The notes: generated by a model from the letters alone, not told the origin. 6,000 nucleotides of DNA from CAIUVD01 sp044338255 (GCA_044338255.1 JBIILZ010000217.1:1-6000), one strand, 5' to 3'. Counted from the stretch's first letter, positions 1 through 5,311 are shown. Made by a program: numbers and translations.

Positions 1-143
1 GTGAAATTACTTATGTATATTTTATCTATAATGAAAAGTCATAAGTGAAGGTGGTTGTTTAAACCCACGAAAAAATTGGCAGTTATCTCAATTTTCAGGG
101 ATGAGCGCATTGTGCGGTATATCAATCGGCAATTGTCTTCAAT
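1..143. other. AT-rich spacer without a recognisable gene
   Basis: This left edge is clearly more AT-rich than the coding regions. It contains a 7-bp inverted repeat, ACTTATG near 11-17 and CATAAGT near 40-46, around an AT-rich centre. No supported coding region is seen. It may hold the promoter of a gene to the left, but nothing decides this. Confidence 0.4.
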
Positions 144-441
144 CTATCTGAGTCGCCAGATCACCTCACGACCGACTGCTTCCGAAATGACGCCCTTGCT
201 GATCAGTCGCTCGATTTCCTGACGTGCAAGGTCGATGGTTAAGGCGCCGTTCGCAACCAGCCCCCGCAGCGTATCGACGACGCCTTGGGCGACGCCTTGG
301 GCGACGCCTTGGGCGATACCTTGGGCAATCCACTTGTCGTGATATTCATCGAGTACGTTCACCATGTCGGGCTCCTCGGTCAGACGACGAAAACGGGGCT
401 AATCTGCTTCGGGCATTATGGCATGCTTCACGGCCAAGGGA
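144..441 (-). pseudogene. Truncated 3' remnant of an Rpn-like gene
   Basis: This minus-strand stretch matches the last third of the intact Rpn-like gene at 1443-1767 almost base for base. It corresponds to roughly residues 208-315 there; similarity starts at the stop codon (144-146) and ends abruptly at 441. The N-terminal two thirds, including the putative nuclease domain, are absent. In the shared frame a glutamate codon of the intact copy (GAG) is TAG here (399-401), so the frame is also closed by a nonsense mutation; one arginine codon of a run of three is lost as well. The longest open piece runs from an ATG at 363-365 and would give 73 residues with four AQGV/AQGI repeats, against six in the intact copy. 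The 3' region is otherwise nearly identical, so duplication or conversion looks fairly recent. Whether the 73-residue piece is translated cannot be told; no clear SD precedes it. Confidence 0.8.
279..326 (-). repeat. Four tandem 12-bp units encoding AQGV repeats
   Basis: Four adjacent copies of a 12-bp unit, gacgccttgggc on the plus strand, lie at 279-290, 291-302, 303-314 and 315-326; the last is gataccttgggc. Read on the minus strand they encode AQGI-AQGV-AQGV-AQGV in the Rpn-like remnant. Unit length is a multiple of three, so gain or loss by slippage keeps the frame. The paralogous array at 1578-1649 has six units. Confidence 0.9.
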
Positions 442-642
442 TCTAAAGGTTGCGTGTCTACTGTAAATCTAGACTGGATTTCCGGCGATATAGGCAAGTC
501 ACTCGGCGATTTATTTACTACCAATGAACCGCCTATTCTCTATGAGAAATTCTACTCACTCGATTCTCTAGGAACCTCTCCTTGGATGACTTGGGTCGAG
601 TCTTGTACACCTTCTTGCCCTAAACGGGCGGAGATTAACGTT
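442..642. other. Spacer upstream of the small secreted-protein gene
   Basis: The plus-strand frame of the downstream gene is open back to 418, but this part is unlike a protein start: it runs out of the Rpn-like remnant, and its translation has no signal or family look. I treat it as a leader. It should contain the promoter of the gene at 643, but I could not pick convincing -35/-10 boxes. Confidence 0.4.
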
Positions 643-996
643 ATGTTAAGGATCCATAATACACCAGCGATGGCAATCGCCATTGGCGCTTTTGGGGCGA
701 TGCTTTTGTTGACCTCAGTCCCGGCTTATGCCGACGGTCTAGTGGCGGTGCCAAACAAGCCGACTCCGGCTCCTGTGCGAGACTACAGTAATGCGAATCC
801 TATTGATTATTCATACGGTCCTTGGCAGACAGATCCCGGTGACCGTAATAGGCAAAGAAGAAGCGTATTTTATCGCGAATACGATTACTATACAGCTGAA
901 TGGAGTCCTCGATACTTTTTGCGTTATGAGTACAGAAGAATCAATAGGGGTCGGGGGGGGGTGCCGATTTATAATGGTGGATCTGGCTTTCCCTGA
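643..996 (+). CDS. Small secreted protein with signal peptide, function unknown
   Basis: A 117-residue protein. The start at 643 is chosen over the longer frame from 418 because an SD-like GGAG lies at 630-633, nine bases upstream, and because the protein then begins with a classic Sec signal peptide. Residues 1-9 are a short, weakly polar N-region (MLRIHNTPA), about 10-25 are hydrophobic (AIAIGAFGAMLLL), and cleavage is likely after AYA near residue 29. The mature part is about 88 residues, proline-rich at first, then dense in tyrosine, arginine and aspartate (residues about 47-100, with a YREYDYY stretch), ending in glycines and GGSGFP. No cysteine, lipobox or further membrane segment is seen. 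It is probably periplasmic or exported. I do not recognise the family. A run of nine G (953-961) sits in the C-terminal part, so the last 14 residues depend on that run being read correctly. It stands alone, with no operon partner. Confidence 0.65.
   Translation: MLRIHNTPAMAIAIGAFGAMLLLTSVPAYADGLVAVPNKPTPAPVRDYSNANPIDYSYGPWQTDPGDRNRQRRSVFYREYDYYTAEWSPRYFLRYEYRRINRGRGGVPIYNGGSGFP
953..961 (+). repeat. Nine-G homopolymer inside the secreted-protein gene
   Basis: Nine consecutive G residues within the coding region. Loss of one G would move translation to a frame that stays open to 1021 and replaces the C-terminus with a different tail ending VGKDL. Such tracts are prone to slippage and to sequencing error. 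Confidence 0.75.
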
Positions 997-1062
997 ACCC
1001 AGAGTTGGAAAGGATCTATGACATTCCGATAGGTCCTGAGACACATAAAATGCGGGCAGATC

Positions 1063-1259
1063 AAAGGGGACACACCCAATGCTGTTCGGCTAAGGAAAAC
1101 GGGGTCAAATACACGGCCAATGACTGCATTTCAGTGCTCCGCGCAGTGTAGAAAAGCCCTGGCGAGGCGCGATAATTCAGATGAGCGTTGGCGAAACATC
1201 CTATTTCATGTGGATAATTCCATATTCCTTAGCCGAACAGCATTGGGTGCGTCCCTTTT
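1063..1259. mobile_element. MITE-like element with 35-bp terminal inverted repeats
   Basis: The left end 1063-1097 and the right end 1225-1259 are inverted copies matching at 33 of 35 positions. The shared inner core is cacccaatgctgttcggc followed by TAAGGAA, and the outer ends read AAAGGGGAC and AAAAGGGAC. The 127 bases between them hold no coding frame. A short element with long terminal inverted repeats and no gene is what a non-autonomous transposon (MITE) looks like, moved in trans by a transposase encoded elsewhere. I see no clear target-site duplication in the flanks, so it could also be a paired REP-type repeat or the ends of a deleted insertion sequence. As RNA the ends would fold into a long imperfect stem. 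I cannot assign a family from sequence alone. Confidence 0.65.
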
Positions 1260-1350
1260 AAACCGCCCCTTTGGGGCTCTCGCACATATGTCATAGCTGA
1301 ACGCCACCGTCAACGATGAAGAAGGCATAACGCCTAAGGAAACGACTTTG
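1260..1350. other. Spacer with no recognised feature
   Basis: Between the inverted-repeat element and the hairpin I see no gene, RNA or promoter that can be defended. Together with those two features it forms the 446-base gene-free interval 997-1442. Confidence 0.4.
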
Positions 1351-1393
1351 ACACGCCACCATGATTCGGCGGAGCCAAATCATGGTGGCGTGT
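1351..1393. terminator. Strong hairpin, possible terminator
   Basis: A perfect 15-bp stem pairs acacgccaccatgat (1351-1365) with its complement at 1379-1393; a further T-A pair extends it to 16 bp around an 11-base loop. It lies 49 bases beyond the stop codon of the minus-strand Rpn-like gene, a natural place for a transcription terminator. The U tracts are poor: plus-strand exit reads TCTCTTCG and minus-strand exit CAAAGTCG, so classical rho-independent action is doubtful on either strand. It may instead stabilise the 3' end of the transcript or be a mobile repeat. Confidence 0.5.
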
Positions 1394-1442
1394 TCTCTTC
1401 GATTCGTCTCTCCTAGGAATCTGTCGGAGATAGTCTCCTAGG

Positions 1443-2390
1443 CTAGCCGAAGCGCCGGATCGCCTCGCGACCGACCGCTTCCGAAATGACGCCCTTGCTG
1501 ATCAGTCGCTCGATTTCCTGACGTGCAAGGTCGATGGTTAAGGCGCCGTTCGCAACCAGCCCCCGCAGCGTATCGACGACGCCTTGGGCGACGCCTTGGG
1601 CGACACCTTGAGCGACACCTTGAGCGACACCTTGAGCAACACCTTGGGCAATCCACTTGTCGTGATATTCATCCAGTACGTTCACCATGTCAGGCTCCTC
1701 GGTCAGACGACGACGAAAACGGGGCTCATCAGATTCGGGCATCCTGGCAAGCTTCACGGCCAAGGGAAGGAAACGCCGGATGTCATCCACCGGCCCAGGG
1801 GTGCGCGCCATCGCCGAGACCGCCGCCACGGCCGCCTCTACGGCATCCTGGATGGCCAGGGCCAGAAACAGCGCCGCCACCCGGTTCTGCAAGGACCGCA
1901 AACGCGGTAGATCAGTGACACCAATGCGGACCACCCGCACCTGGAAGGCCAGCACGGACATGCCCGCTACCGTCGAGTCCAGGCGCGAAGGTACTTCCGC
2001 GAGGCCGGGGTCGGTGACCATGACCACGGGGAAGACCTCGGCCGGCGCATGACGCAGGCGTAAGGCCGCATAGTACCACAATACCCGCGACAAGTCGACC
2101 CGCCGCGCTTCCGACCAGTGTTCGATCAGCAGAACCACCGCCTGAGTGCCATCTTGCCAGGTGGCCAACAACGCCACATCCAGGAAGCGGCTCGGCTCAC
2201 CGAGATCCGGCAGAGACAGCTCTTGCTGGATGGGCTCCACCGACCTCGGGCGGCCGCGCTCGGCCAACAGCTCGGGCACGAAGACCTCAATGGTCTCGAC
2301 GGGATAGGACGTGAACAAGGCTTTGAGGCCACGGTCCTCGGTCACGTTGCCGGTATCCGCCATGGACGGCAGTCTTGGTGCCCGGCGCAC
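1443..2390 (-). CDS. Rpn-like PD-(D/E)XK family protein (putative recombination-promoting nuclease)
   Basis: A 315-residue protein related to the Rpn / transposase_31-like family. Members carry a PD-(D/E)XK nuclease fold, and E. coli RpnA is known to promote RecA-independent recombination. Visible support: residues 63-111 run GEPSRFLDVALL, then a beta strand VVLLIEHWSEARRVDLSRVL and YYAAL. This matches the family pattern of an active-site Asp (D71) and a Glu at the end of a strand (E90) followed by an arginine-rich helix. Where relatives usually have ExQ/ExK, here it is EHW, so catalysis is uncertain. Residues about 235-315 form a helical tail with six AQGV tetrapeptides (248-271) and the motif QEIERLISKGVISEAVGRE. 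The GTG at 2388-2390 gives the longest frame; an ATG at 2361-2363 (residue 10) is an equally possible start, and neither has a strong SD. It is a single-gene unit with a hairpin beyond its stop. A truncated sister copy lies at 144-441. Confidence 0.8.
   Translation of the reverse strand: MRRAPRLPSMADTGNVTEDRGLKALFTSYPVETIEVFVPELLAERGRPRSVEPIQQELSLPDLGEPSRFLDVALLATWQDGTQAVVLLIEHWSEARRVDLSRVLWYYAALRLRHAPAEVFPVVMVTDPGLAEVPSRLDSTVAGMSVLAFQVRVVRIGVTDLPRLRSLQNRVAALFLALAIQDAVEAAVAAVSAMARTPGPVDDIRRFLPLAVKLARMPESDEPRFRRRLTEEPDMVNVLDEYHDKWIAQGVAQGVAQGVAQGVAQGVAQGVVDTLRGLVANGALTIDLARQEIERLISKGVISEAVGREAIRRFG
1578..1649 (-). repeat. Six tandem 12-bp units encoding AQGV repeats
   Basis: Six adjacent 12-bp units at 1578-1589, 1590-1601, 1602-1613, 1614-1625, 1626-1637 and 1638-1649. 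The first two read gacgccttgggc, the next three gacaccttgagc and the last aacaccttgggc. On the minus strand all encode AQGV. The three identical middle units look like the result of local expansion, since the sister array at 279-326 lacks the gacaccttgagc type. Confidence 0.9.
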
Positions 2391-2449
2391 GATGCAACTA
2401 ACCGTATTTTATTTAACCGGACGGGGTTGGCGGTGAAGACTCGCGCCCA

Positions 2450-2492
2450 AGAAAAAACAAAAACCCTGCAACTTTTTACAGTTGCAGGGTTT
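2450..2492 (-). terminator. Rho-independent terminator behind the tRNA-like 3' end
   Basis: A perfect 12-bp stem pairs aaaccctgcaac (2461-2472) with gttgcagggttt (2481-2492) around an 8-base loop. Read on the minus strand it is followed by a T tract (TTGTTTTTTC, complement of 2451-2460). It begins two bases after the CCA of the tRNA-like sequence at 2495, where a tRNA gene's own terminator is expected. In the plus direction no U tract follows. Confidence 0.85.
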
Positions 2493-2494
2493 CC

Positions 2495-2540
2495 TGGCGC
2501 GGCGGAGTGGACTTGAACCACTAACCCTCAGAGCCGTAGG
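2495..2540 (-). tRNA. tRNA 3'-end fragment, candidate attachment site of the island
   Basis: Read on the minus strand from 2522 to 2495 this is a good tRNA 3' end. It has a T stem-loop AGTGG-TTCAAGT-CCACT (2522-2506), seven acceptor bases CCGCCGC, a discriminator G and an encoded CCA (2497-2495), followed at once by a terminator. Upstream, however, I cannot build an anticodon stem-loop, and the sequence at the expected 5' acceptor strand (GGCGGGC near 2563) does not pair with GCGGCGG geometry. A D-arm-like GTGG/CTAC pairing can be drawn but may be chance. The simplest reading is a 3' fragment left when an element integrated into a tRNA gene. The integrase lies on the 5' side of the fragment and the natural tRNA flank on the other side, as expected for one att end; the rebuilt whole tRNA should then be at the far right end of the island. 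The amino-acid identity is not determined. A diverged whole tRNA remains possible. Confidence 0.55.
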
Positions 2541-2642
2541 ACCATCAAACTCCACTAGCCCGCCCTTGCCTGGGCTTGTCAGACTCTGCAATATCATTGC
2601 TTTACGCTTAAATTTAGCAGAATTCACCATACCGAGCCATGC

Positions 2643-2708
2643 CATATCCTACCTGATTTTGCCCATCCGGGTAGGATATGAGTAGGATGAGCAAAGGGCC
2701 GGTAGGAT
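2643..2708. promoter_or_regulatory. GTAGGAT repeat array upstream of the integrase
   Basis: Three direct copies of GTAGGAT at 2671-2677, 2682-2688 and 2702-2708, plus an inverted copy at 2646-2652, lie just before the integrase start. The first direct and the inverted copy belong to a perfect 11-bp inverted repeat, catatcctacc (2643-2653) and ggtaggatatg (2670-2680), with a 16-base spacer. Repeats of this kind next to an integrase are typical of arm-type integrase sites or excisionase/AlpA operators. The last copy also supplies the integrase SD, so a bound protein would compete with expression. Role inferred, not shown. Confidence 0.6.
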
Positions 2709-2714
2709 GGATGC

Positions 2715-4103
2715 ATGGGCACAGCTGATCCCACAACGAAATTCCAATTCACCGAGGCCCGCCTTAAAGACTGGCCGACGCCTAAGGCGGGTCGGATACG
2801 GCTGAAAGATGCCGGCTGCCCTGGATTGTGCCTGTATGTTTCGCCCAAAGTGAAAGACCAAGCGGGACGGGTGAAAAACAACCCCAAGGTTTTTTATTTT
2901 TACGCCAAAGCGAACAATCGCCCGGTGGAGATACGTCTGGGTACATGGCCCACTCTGACGGTGGAAGAGGCCCGTAAGCTGGCCAAAACCTCTATTGCTC
3001 CCGATCCAGCCAAGGCTGCCGCCGCCAAGCGGGCCATTCGCGAAGAATCGACCTTGGTCGAATTATGGACGTGGTTTGATCTGCACCACGTCTCCGCCCT
3101 GCGTGATTCCACGGCCCGGCGTTACCGGGATTCGTGGCGACTGCATATAGAGCCAGAATTAGGCGCAAAGCAGCTGTCTGCGATACGGCGGGTTGATGTG
3201 CAGGCCATGGCCGACAACACCGTTAATGCCGGAAAACCAAAATTATCCAAGGATGGGAAGCCCATTCGCAAAACCGGTGGAAATGGAGCCGGACGGCATG
3301 CATGCGCGGTACTGTCGGCCATGTTCCACGCCGCCACCAAGGATGATGCCCTGCAATATCGCGGCGACATCCCGACCGCAGGCATCCGCCGCCCCAAGGT
3401 GGCCAGTCGTGCCCGCTTCCTACAGCCCGGTGAGCTGCCCGCATTCATCGCCGCCTTGGCCGATGAGCCCCAGCCGTGGAAATTGTTTTGGACCTGTTGC
3501 CTGTTCGTTGGCCTGCGCCGGGGTAACGTCGCCAGCGCCCGGTGGGCTGATGTGTCGCTCGACCTGGGGCAATGGGCGGTGCCGGAGGAACGCAGCAAGA
3601 CCGGGGCCTACCTCCTGGTGCCCATTCCTGTCCCCGTTCTCGACCAATTGAGAGCCTGGAAAGAGGAATTGCCCGCCCGATTGCTGGAGGCCAACGAGGC
3701 CCGTCAACGCTTGTTGATCCGAGGTGATGCCGGGGCGCGGGAGCGTTTGCCCATGCTGACCCCTGACCAACTGGCGGAGTCTGCCGGGTATCTATTCCCC
3801 GCCGCCCTGGCCCTAGGCAAACCCTCAACCCTGCCCCATGTGACTGATCCCAAGGCATCGTGGAGGCGGGTTCTGCTACGGGCTAAATTATTGAACCTGC
3901 GCCCCCATGACCTCCGCAGATCGATTGGATCGTGGATGGCGCTTGGTGGTGTCGGCCTGCCGATCATTGGCGCGGCTCTTGGCCATAAGGACCAACGTTC
4001 GACTGCCGTTTATGCCCGCTTGAATGACGGTGCGGTGCGTGCCGCCATGGAGCGAGCCACCGAGGCCATGCTGTCGGCAGGTGAGATCAGGCCCGGAGCG
4101 TGA
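2715..4103 (+). CDS. P4-type tyrosine recombinase / site-specific integrase
   Basis: A 462-residue tyrosine recombinase that would integrate and excise the element by cutting and rejoining att sites through a 3'-phosphotyrosine intermediate. Residues about 10-105 form the arm-binding N-domain of the DUF4102 type (FTEARLKDW, GLCLYVSP, VEIRLGTWPTLTVEEARKLA). Residues about 112-225 are the core-binding helical domain (LVELWTWFDLHHVSALRDST, WRLHIEPELGAKQL), with a basic, glycine-rich loop at 172-194. The catalytic domain carries the full set: R268 in GLRRGN, K295 in EERSKTG, H398 and R401 in PHDLRR, H424 in ALGHKD and the nucleophile Y433 in STAVYARL. A segment near 322-375 is longer than in many relatives. 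The length is somewhat above the 400-430 usual for P4 integrases. The ATG at 2715 is the first in frame and is preceded by AGGATGG. It lies about 150 bases from the tRNA fragment, the usual arrangement for tRNA-targeting islands. It appears intact and active. Confidence 0.95.
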   Translation: MGTADPTTKFQFTEARLKDWPTPKAGRIRLKDAGCPGLCLYVSPKVKDQAGRVKNNPKVFYFYAKANNRPVEIRLGTWPTLTVEEARKLAKTSIAPDPAKAAAAKRAIREESTLVELWTWFDLHHVSALRDSTARRYRDSWRLHIEPELGAKQLSAIRRVDVQAMADNTVNAGKPKLSKDGKPIRKTGGNGAGRHACAVLSAMFHAATKDDALQYRGDIPTAGIRRPKVASRARFLQPGELPAFIAALADEPQPWKLFWTCCLFVGLRRGNVASARWADVSLDLGQWAVPEERSKTGAYLLVPIPVPVLDQLRAWKEELPARLLEANEARQRLLIRGDAGARERLPMLTPDQLAESAGYLFPAALALGKPSTLPHVTDPKASWRRVLLRAKLLNLRPHDLRRSIGSWMALGGVGLPIIGAALGHKDQRSTAVYARLNDGAVRAAMERATEAMLSAGEIRPGA

Positions 4104-4107
4104 CTAA

Positions 4108-4124
4108 AAATCGATTGTCGATTT
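4108..4124. terminator. Short AT-rich hairpin after the integrase
   Basis: A perfect 7-bp inverted repeat, AAATCGA-TTG-TCGATTT, begins five bases after the integrase stop. The stem is AT-rich and the following bases (ATCTTTAAG) are only a weak U tract, so if it ends transcription it does so poorly. Confidence 0.3.
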
Positions 4125-4281
4125 ATCTTTAAGCGAAGGGGCTGGTACCACTATCCAGGCCTTTGCCTGTCGCCGAACACAACGGCTGTGGGTCAAACGT
4201 GAAGCGGAACGATTCTTGCCGGATCTGGCTCGCCGCGCCTTGGCCGAGTTCGACCGGGTGAACCCGATGCAGGCTGCCTGA
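4108..4281 (+). pseudogene. Possible 3' remnant of an unidentified gene
   Basis: One plus frame is open for 57 codons to a TGA at 4279-4281, with no ATG or plausible start at its head. The latter part reads like real protein: TQRLWVKREAERFLPDL followed by ARRALAEFDRVNP, a charged amphipathic helix with codon choice like the neighbouring genes. It may be the tail of a gene whose front was lost by deletion. I do not recognise the family. The opposite strand also has an open frame (4129-4314), which I regard as its shadow. Low certainty; the interval 4104-4414 otherwise contains only the short hairpin and the leader of the next gene. Confidence 0.3.
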
Positions 4282-4380
4282 TTTGCGATAGAATTGATTC
4301 AGGTCACTAGTCACCGGAAGGCGCGAGGGTGAACTGAAGCGTATACGAATTTTACAACTCGTCTCCCGTCCTTATGCTGC

Positions 4381-4412
4381 TGGAATCTACCAATCCTTAC
4401 TCGGAGATTCCA
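4381..4412 (+). promoter_or_regulatory. Inverted repeat covering the ribosome binding site of the 182-aa gene
   Basis: A perfect 8-bp inverted repeat, TGGAATCT (4381-4388) and AGATTCCA (4405-4412), with a 16-base spacer. The GGAG that serves as SD (4403-4406) overlaps the right arm, and the ATG follows two bases later. It could be an operator for a dimeric repressor, perhaps the gene's own product, or an RNA hairpin that hides the SD. Confidence 0.5.
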
Positions 4413-4414
4413 TC

Positions 4415-4963
4415 ATGCCCGCTACCCATTCACTTGCTACCGCTCCCAAGACTGCTGCACATGCTCTGGCACCCCATCTGTCGGACGACGAGATTGACCA
4501 GCTCTTGAGGAAACCGGCCTCACCCGAGTGGCAAAGTGTCCTAAATAGGGCGCTGGAGACGGAGCGGATTCAAGCAGAGAATGAGAATTTAAGACTAAAG
4601 AATGCAGGGTTAGGACAATGCTTTTCACTAGCAATTGATGGCTGGCAGAACGCAAGCACATCCGAACGAGCATCCGCCGGTGCCGTTGTCAAAGCCCCTT
4701 CACCCAGCAAGCGTGGGGGTACTGATCCCAGCAAATGGCGCAGTACTGCCCAGATGCAGCTACTCAGGGTTATGCTTAAAACACAGCATGCAGTCCACCA
4801 GAAGCAGATTGAACGGGAAGTTGGCAAAGACACCGGAGTGAAACCCGCTTCGCTACGTAAGCCGATTGCAAATTTGATCAAAAATGTTTGGGCAGTCCGG
4901 GGCCAAAGAGGCATTTGCCTCACTGAAAACGGAGTTCGATGGGCAAAGGAAAAGGTTAGATAA
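4415..4963 (+). CDS. Unrecognised 182-aa protein, coiled coil plus winged-helix-like C-terminus
   Basis: I do not recognise this family. The ATG at 4415 has an SD GGAG eight bases upstream. Residues 1-22 are alanine-rich and low in complexity. Residues 22-65 (LSDDEIDQLLRKPASPEW, then RALETERIQAENENLRLKN) look helical, the second half a probable coiled coil suitable for dimerisation. Residues 82-108 form a polar linker rich in Ser, Ala and Lys. Residues 111-182 have the rhythm of a small winged helix: helix TAQMQLLRVMLKTQ, helix QKQIEREVGK, a recognition-like helix VKPASLRKPIANLIKN, and a strand-turn VRGQRGICLTENGVRWA as in regulators ending in LTxxG. The pI is basic. A role as a DNA-binding regulator or accessory protein of the island is inferred from this and from the inverted repeat over its SD. 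No cysteine-rich or membrane segments are present. It sits alone between the integrase and the AlpA-like gene, both on the same strand. Confidence 0.75.
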   Translation: MPATHSLATAPKTAAHALAPHLSDDEIDQLLRKPASPEWQSVLNRALETERIQAENENLRLKNAGLGQCFSLAIDGWQNASTSERASAGAVVKAPSPSKRGGTDPSKWRSTAQMQLLRVMLKTQHAVHQKQIEREVGKDTGVKPASLRKPIANLIKNVWAVRGQRGICLTENGVRWAKEKVR

Positions 4964-5022
4964 ATCCGTGAAAAGTGACCTTTCCGAGGCCTCATTAGGG
5001 CAAATGCCACCTCGCACCTTTT

Positions 5023-5063
5023 GAGGCCTGCTCAGGCCTGCTCATGGTAGACCGGCATGAGCA
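5023..5063 (+). promoter_or_regulatory. AGGCCT repeats and start-codon hairpin before the AlpA-like gene
   Basis: The palindrome AGGCCT occurs at 5024-5029 and 5034-5039, exactly 10 bases apart, as part of a direct repeat of ggcctgctca (5025-5034 and 5035-5044). A further AGGCCT is at 4987-4992. The second repeat runs into a perfect 8-bp inverted repeat, TGCTCATG (5039-5046) and CATGAGCA (5056-5063), with a 9-base loop; its right arm contains the ATG at 5057. The spacing of one helical turn suggests a protein operator, and the hairpin could limit translation of the HTH gene. Inference only. Confidence 0.5.
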
Positions 5064-5311
5064 GTCTCATCCCCGCCTTGTCAGCACTAGCCGACAATCC
5101 CTCCACCCTCAACCCACCGTTTGGGCAAGCACCAAACCGGTTGCACGAGACCCCAATGGCCGCTGCCCTCATCGGCGTGGCTCGGTCTTCCCTGGAAGTA
5201 GATCGCTGCCGCCGTCGCTGGCGAATCGATCACGTTAAAATTGGTCGCAAAATTTTATATCGTGAGGCCGACTTGCTCGCGTTCATCGACCGTTGCGCTG
5301 TGAAGGGCTAA
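5057..5311 (+). CDS. AlpA/excisionase-like helix-turn-helix protein
   Basis: An 84-residue DNA-binding protein of the small MerR-superfamily type (AlpA, phage excisionases). Residues 33-78 carry the whole signature: helix MAAALIGVARSSLEVDR as the HTH, then RRRWRIDHVKIG, the wing GRKILYREADLLAF, and a final short helix. The first 30 residues are poorly structured and may not be conserved; an internal ATG at 5156 would remove them but lacks an SD. Proteins of this type in P4-like elements activate or assist excision and may control the integrase. The likely targets here are the GTAGGAT array before the integrase or the AGGCCT repeats before its own gene; this is not proven. Its stop is two bases before the next start, so it probably heads a three-gene operon. 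Confidence 0.85.
   Translation: MSSLIPALSALADNPSTLNPPFGQAPNRLHETPMAAALIGVARSSLEVDRCRRRWRIDHVKIGRKILYREADLLAFIDRCAVKG

Noticed and set aside
279..326. Tandem short repeats as a possible CRISPR array
   Set aside because: The 12-bp units are adjacent with no spacers and encode AQGV in frame, so they are coding microsatellite repeats.
224..466. Plus-strand open frame over the Rpn-like remnant, with arginine-rich repeats (LGRR)
   Set aside because: It is the antisense shadow of the 12-bp tandem repeats; the same artefact occurs over the intact copy at 1523-1918.
418..642. N-terminal extension of the secreted protein from an ATG at 418
   Set aside because: It would bury the signal peptide in mid-protein; the ATG at 643 has a proper SD and gives a classic export signal.
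811..1044. Minus-strand frame opposite the secreted-protein gene
   Set aside because: No SD or family resemblance, and it overlaps a better supported gene on the other strand.
2482..2685. Plus-strand frame starting MQGFLARRSGLEP
   Set aside because: It is the antisense translation of the tRNA-like sequence and terminator, a known source of spurious proteins.
3122..3967. Several long frames on both strands within the integrase gene
   Set aside because: All are shadows of the integrase, whose catalytic residues are complete in one frame.
4129..4314. 61-codon minus-strand frame between integrase and the 182-aa gene
   Set aside because: No SD and no protein-like pattern; the plus-strand frame here looks more like coding sequence.
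4570..5010. 146-codon minus-strand frame over the 182-aa gene
   Set aside because: The plus-strand gene has an SD, coherent predicted domains and the strand of its neighbours; the minus frame has none of these.
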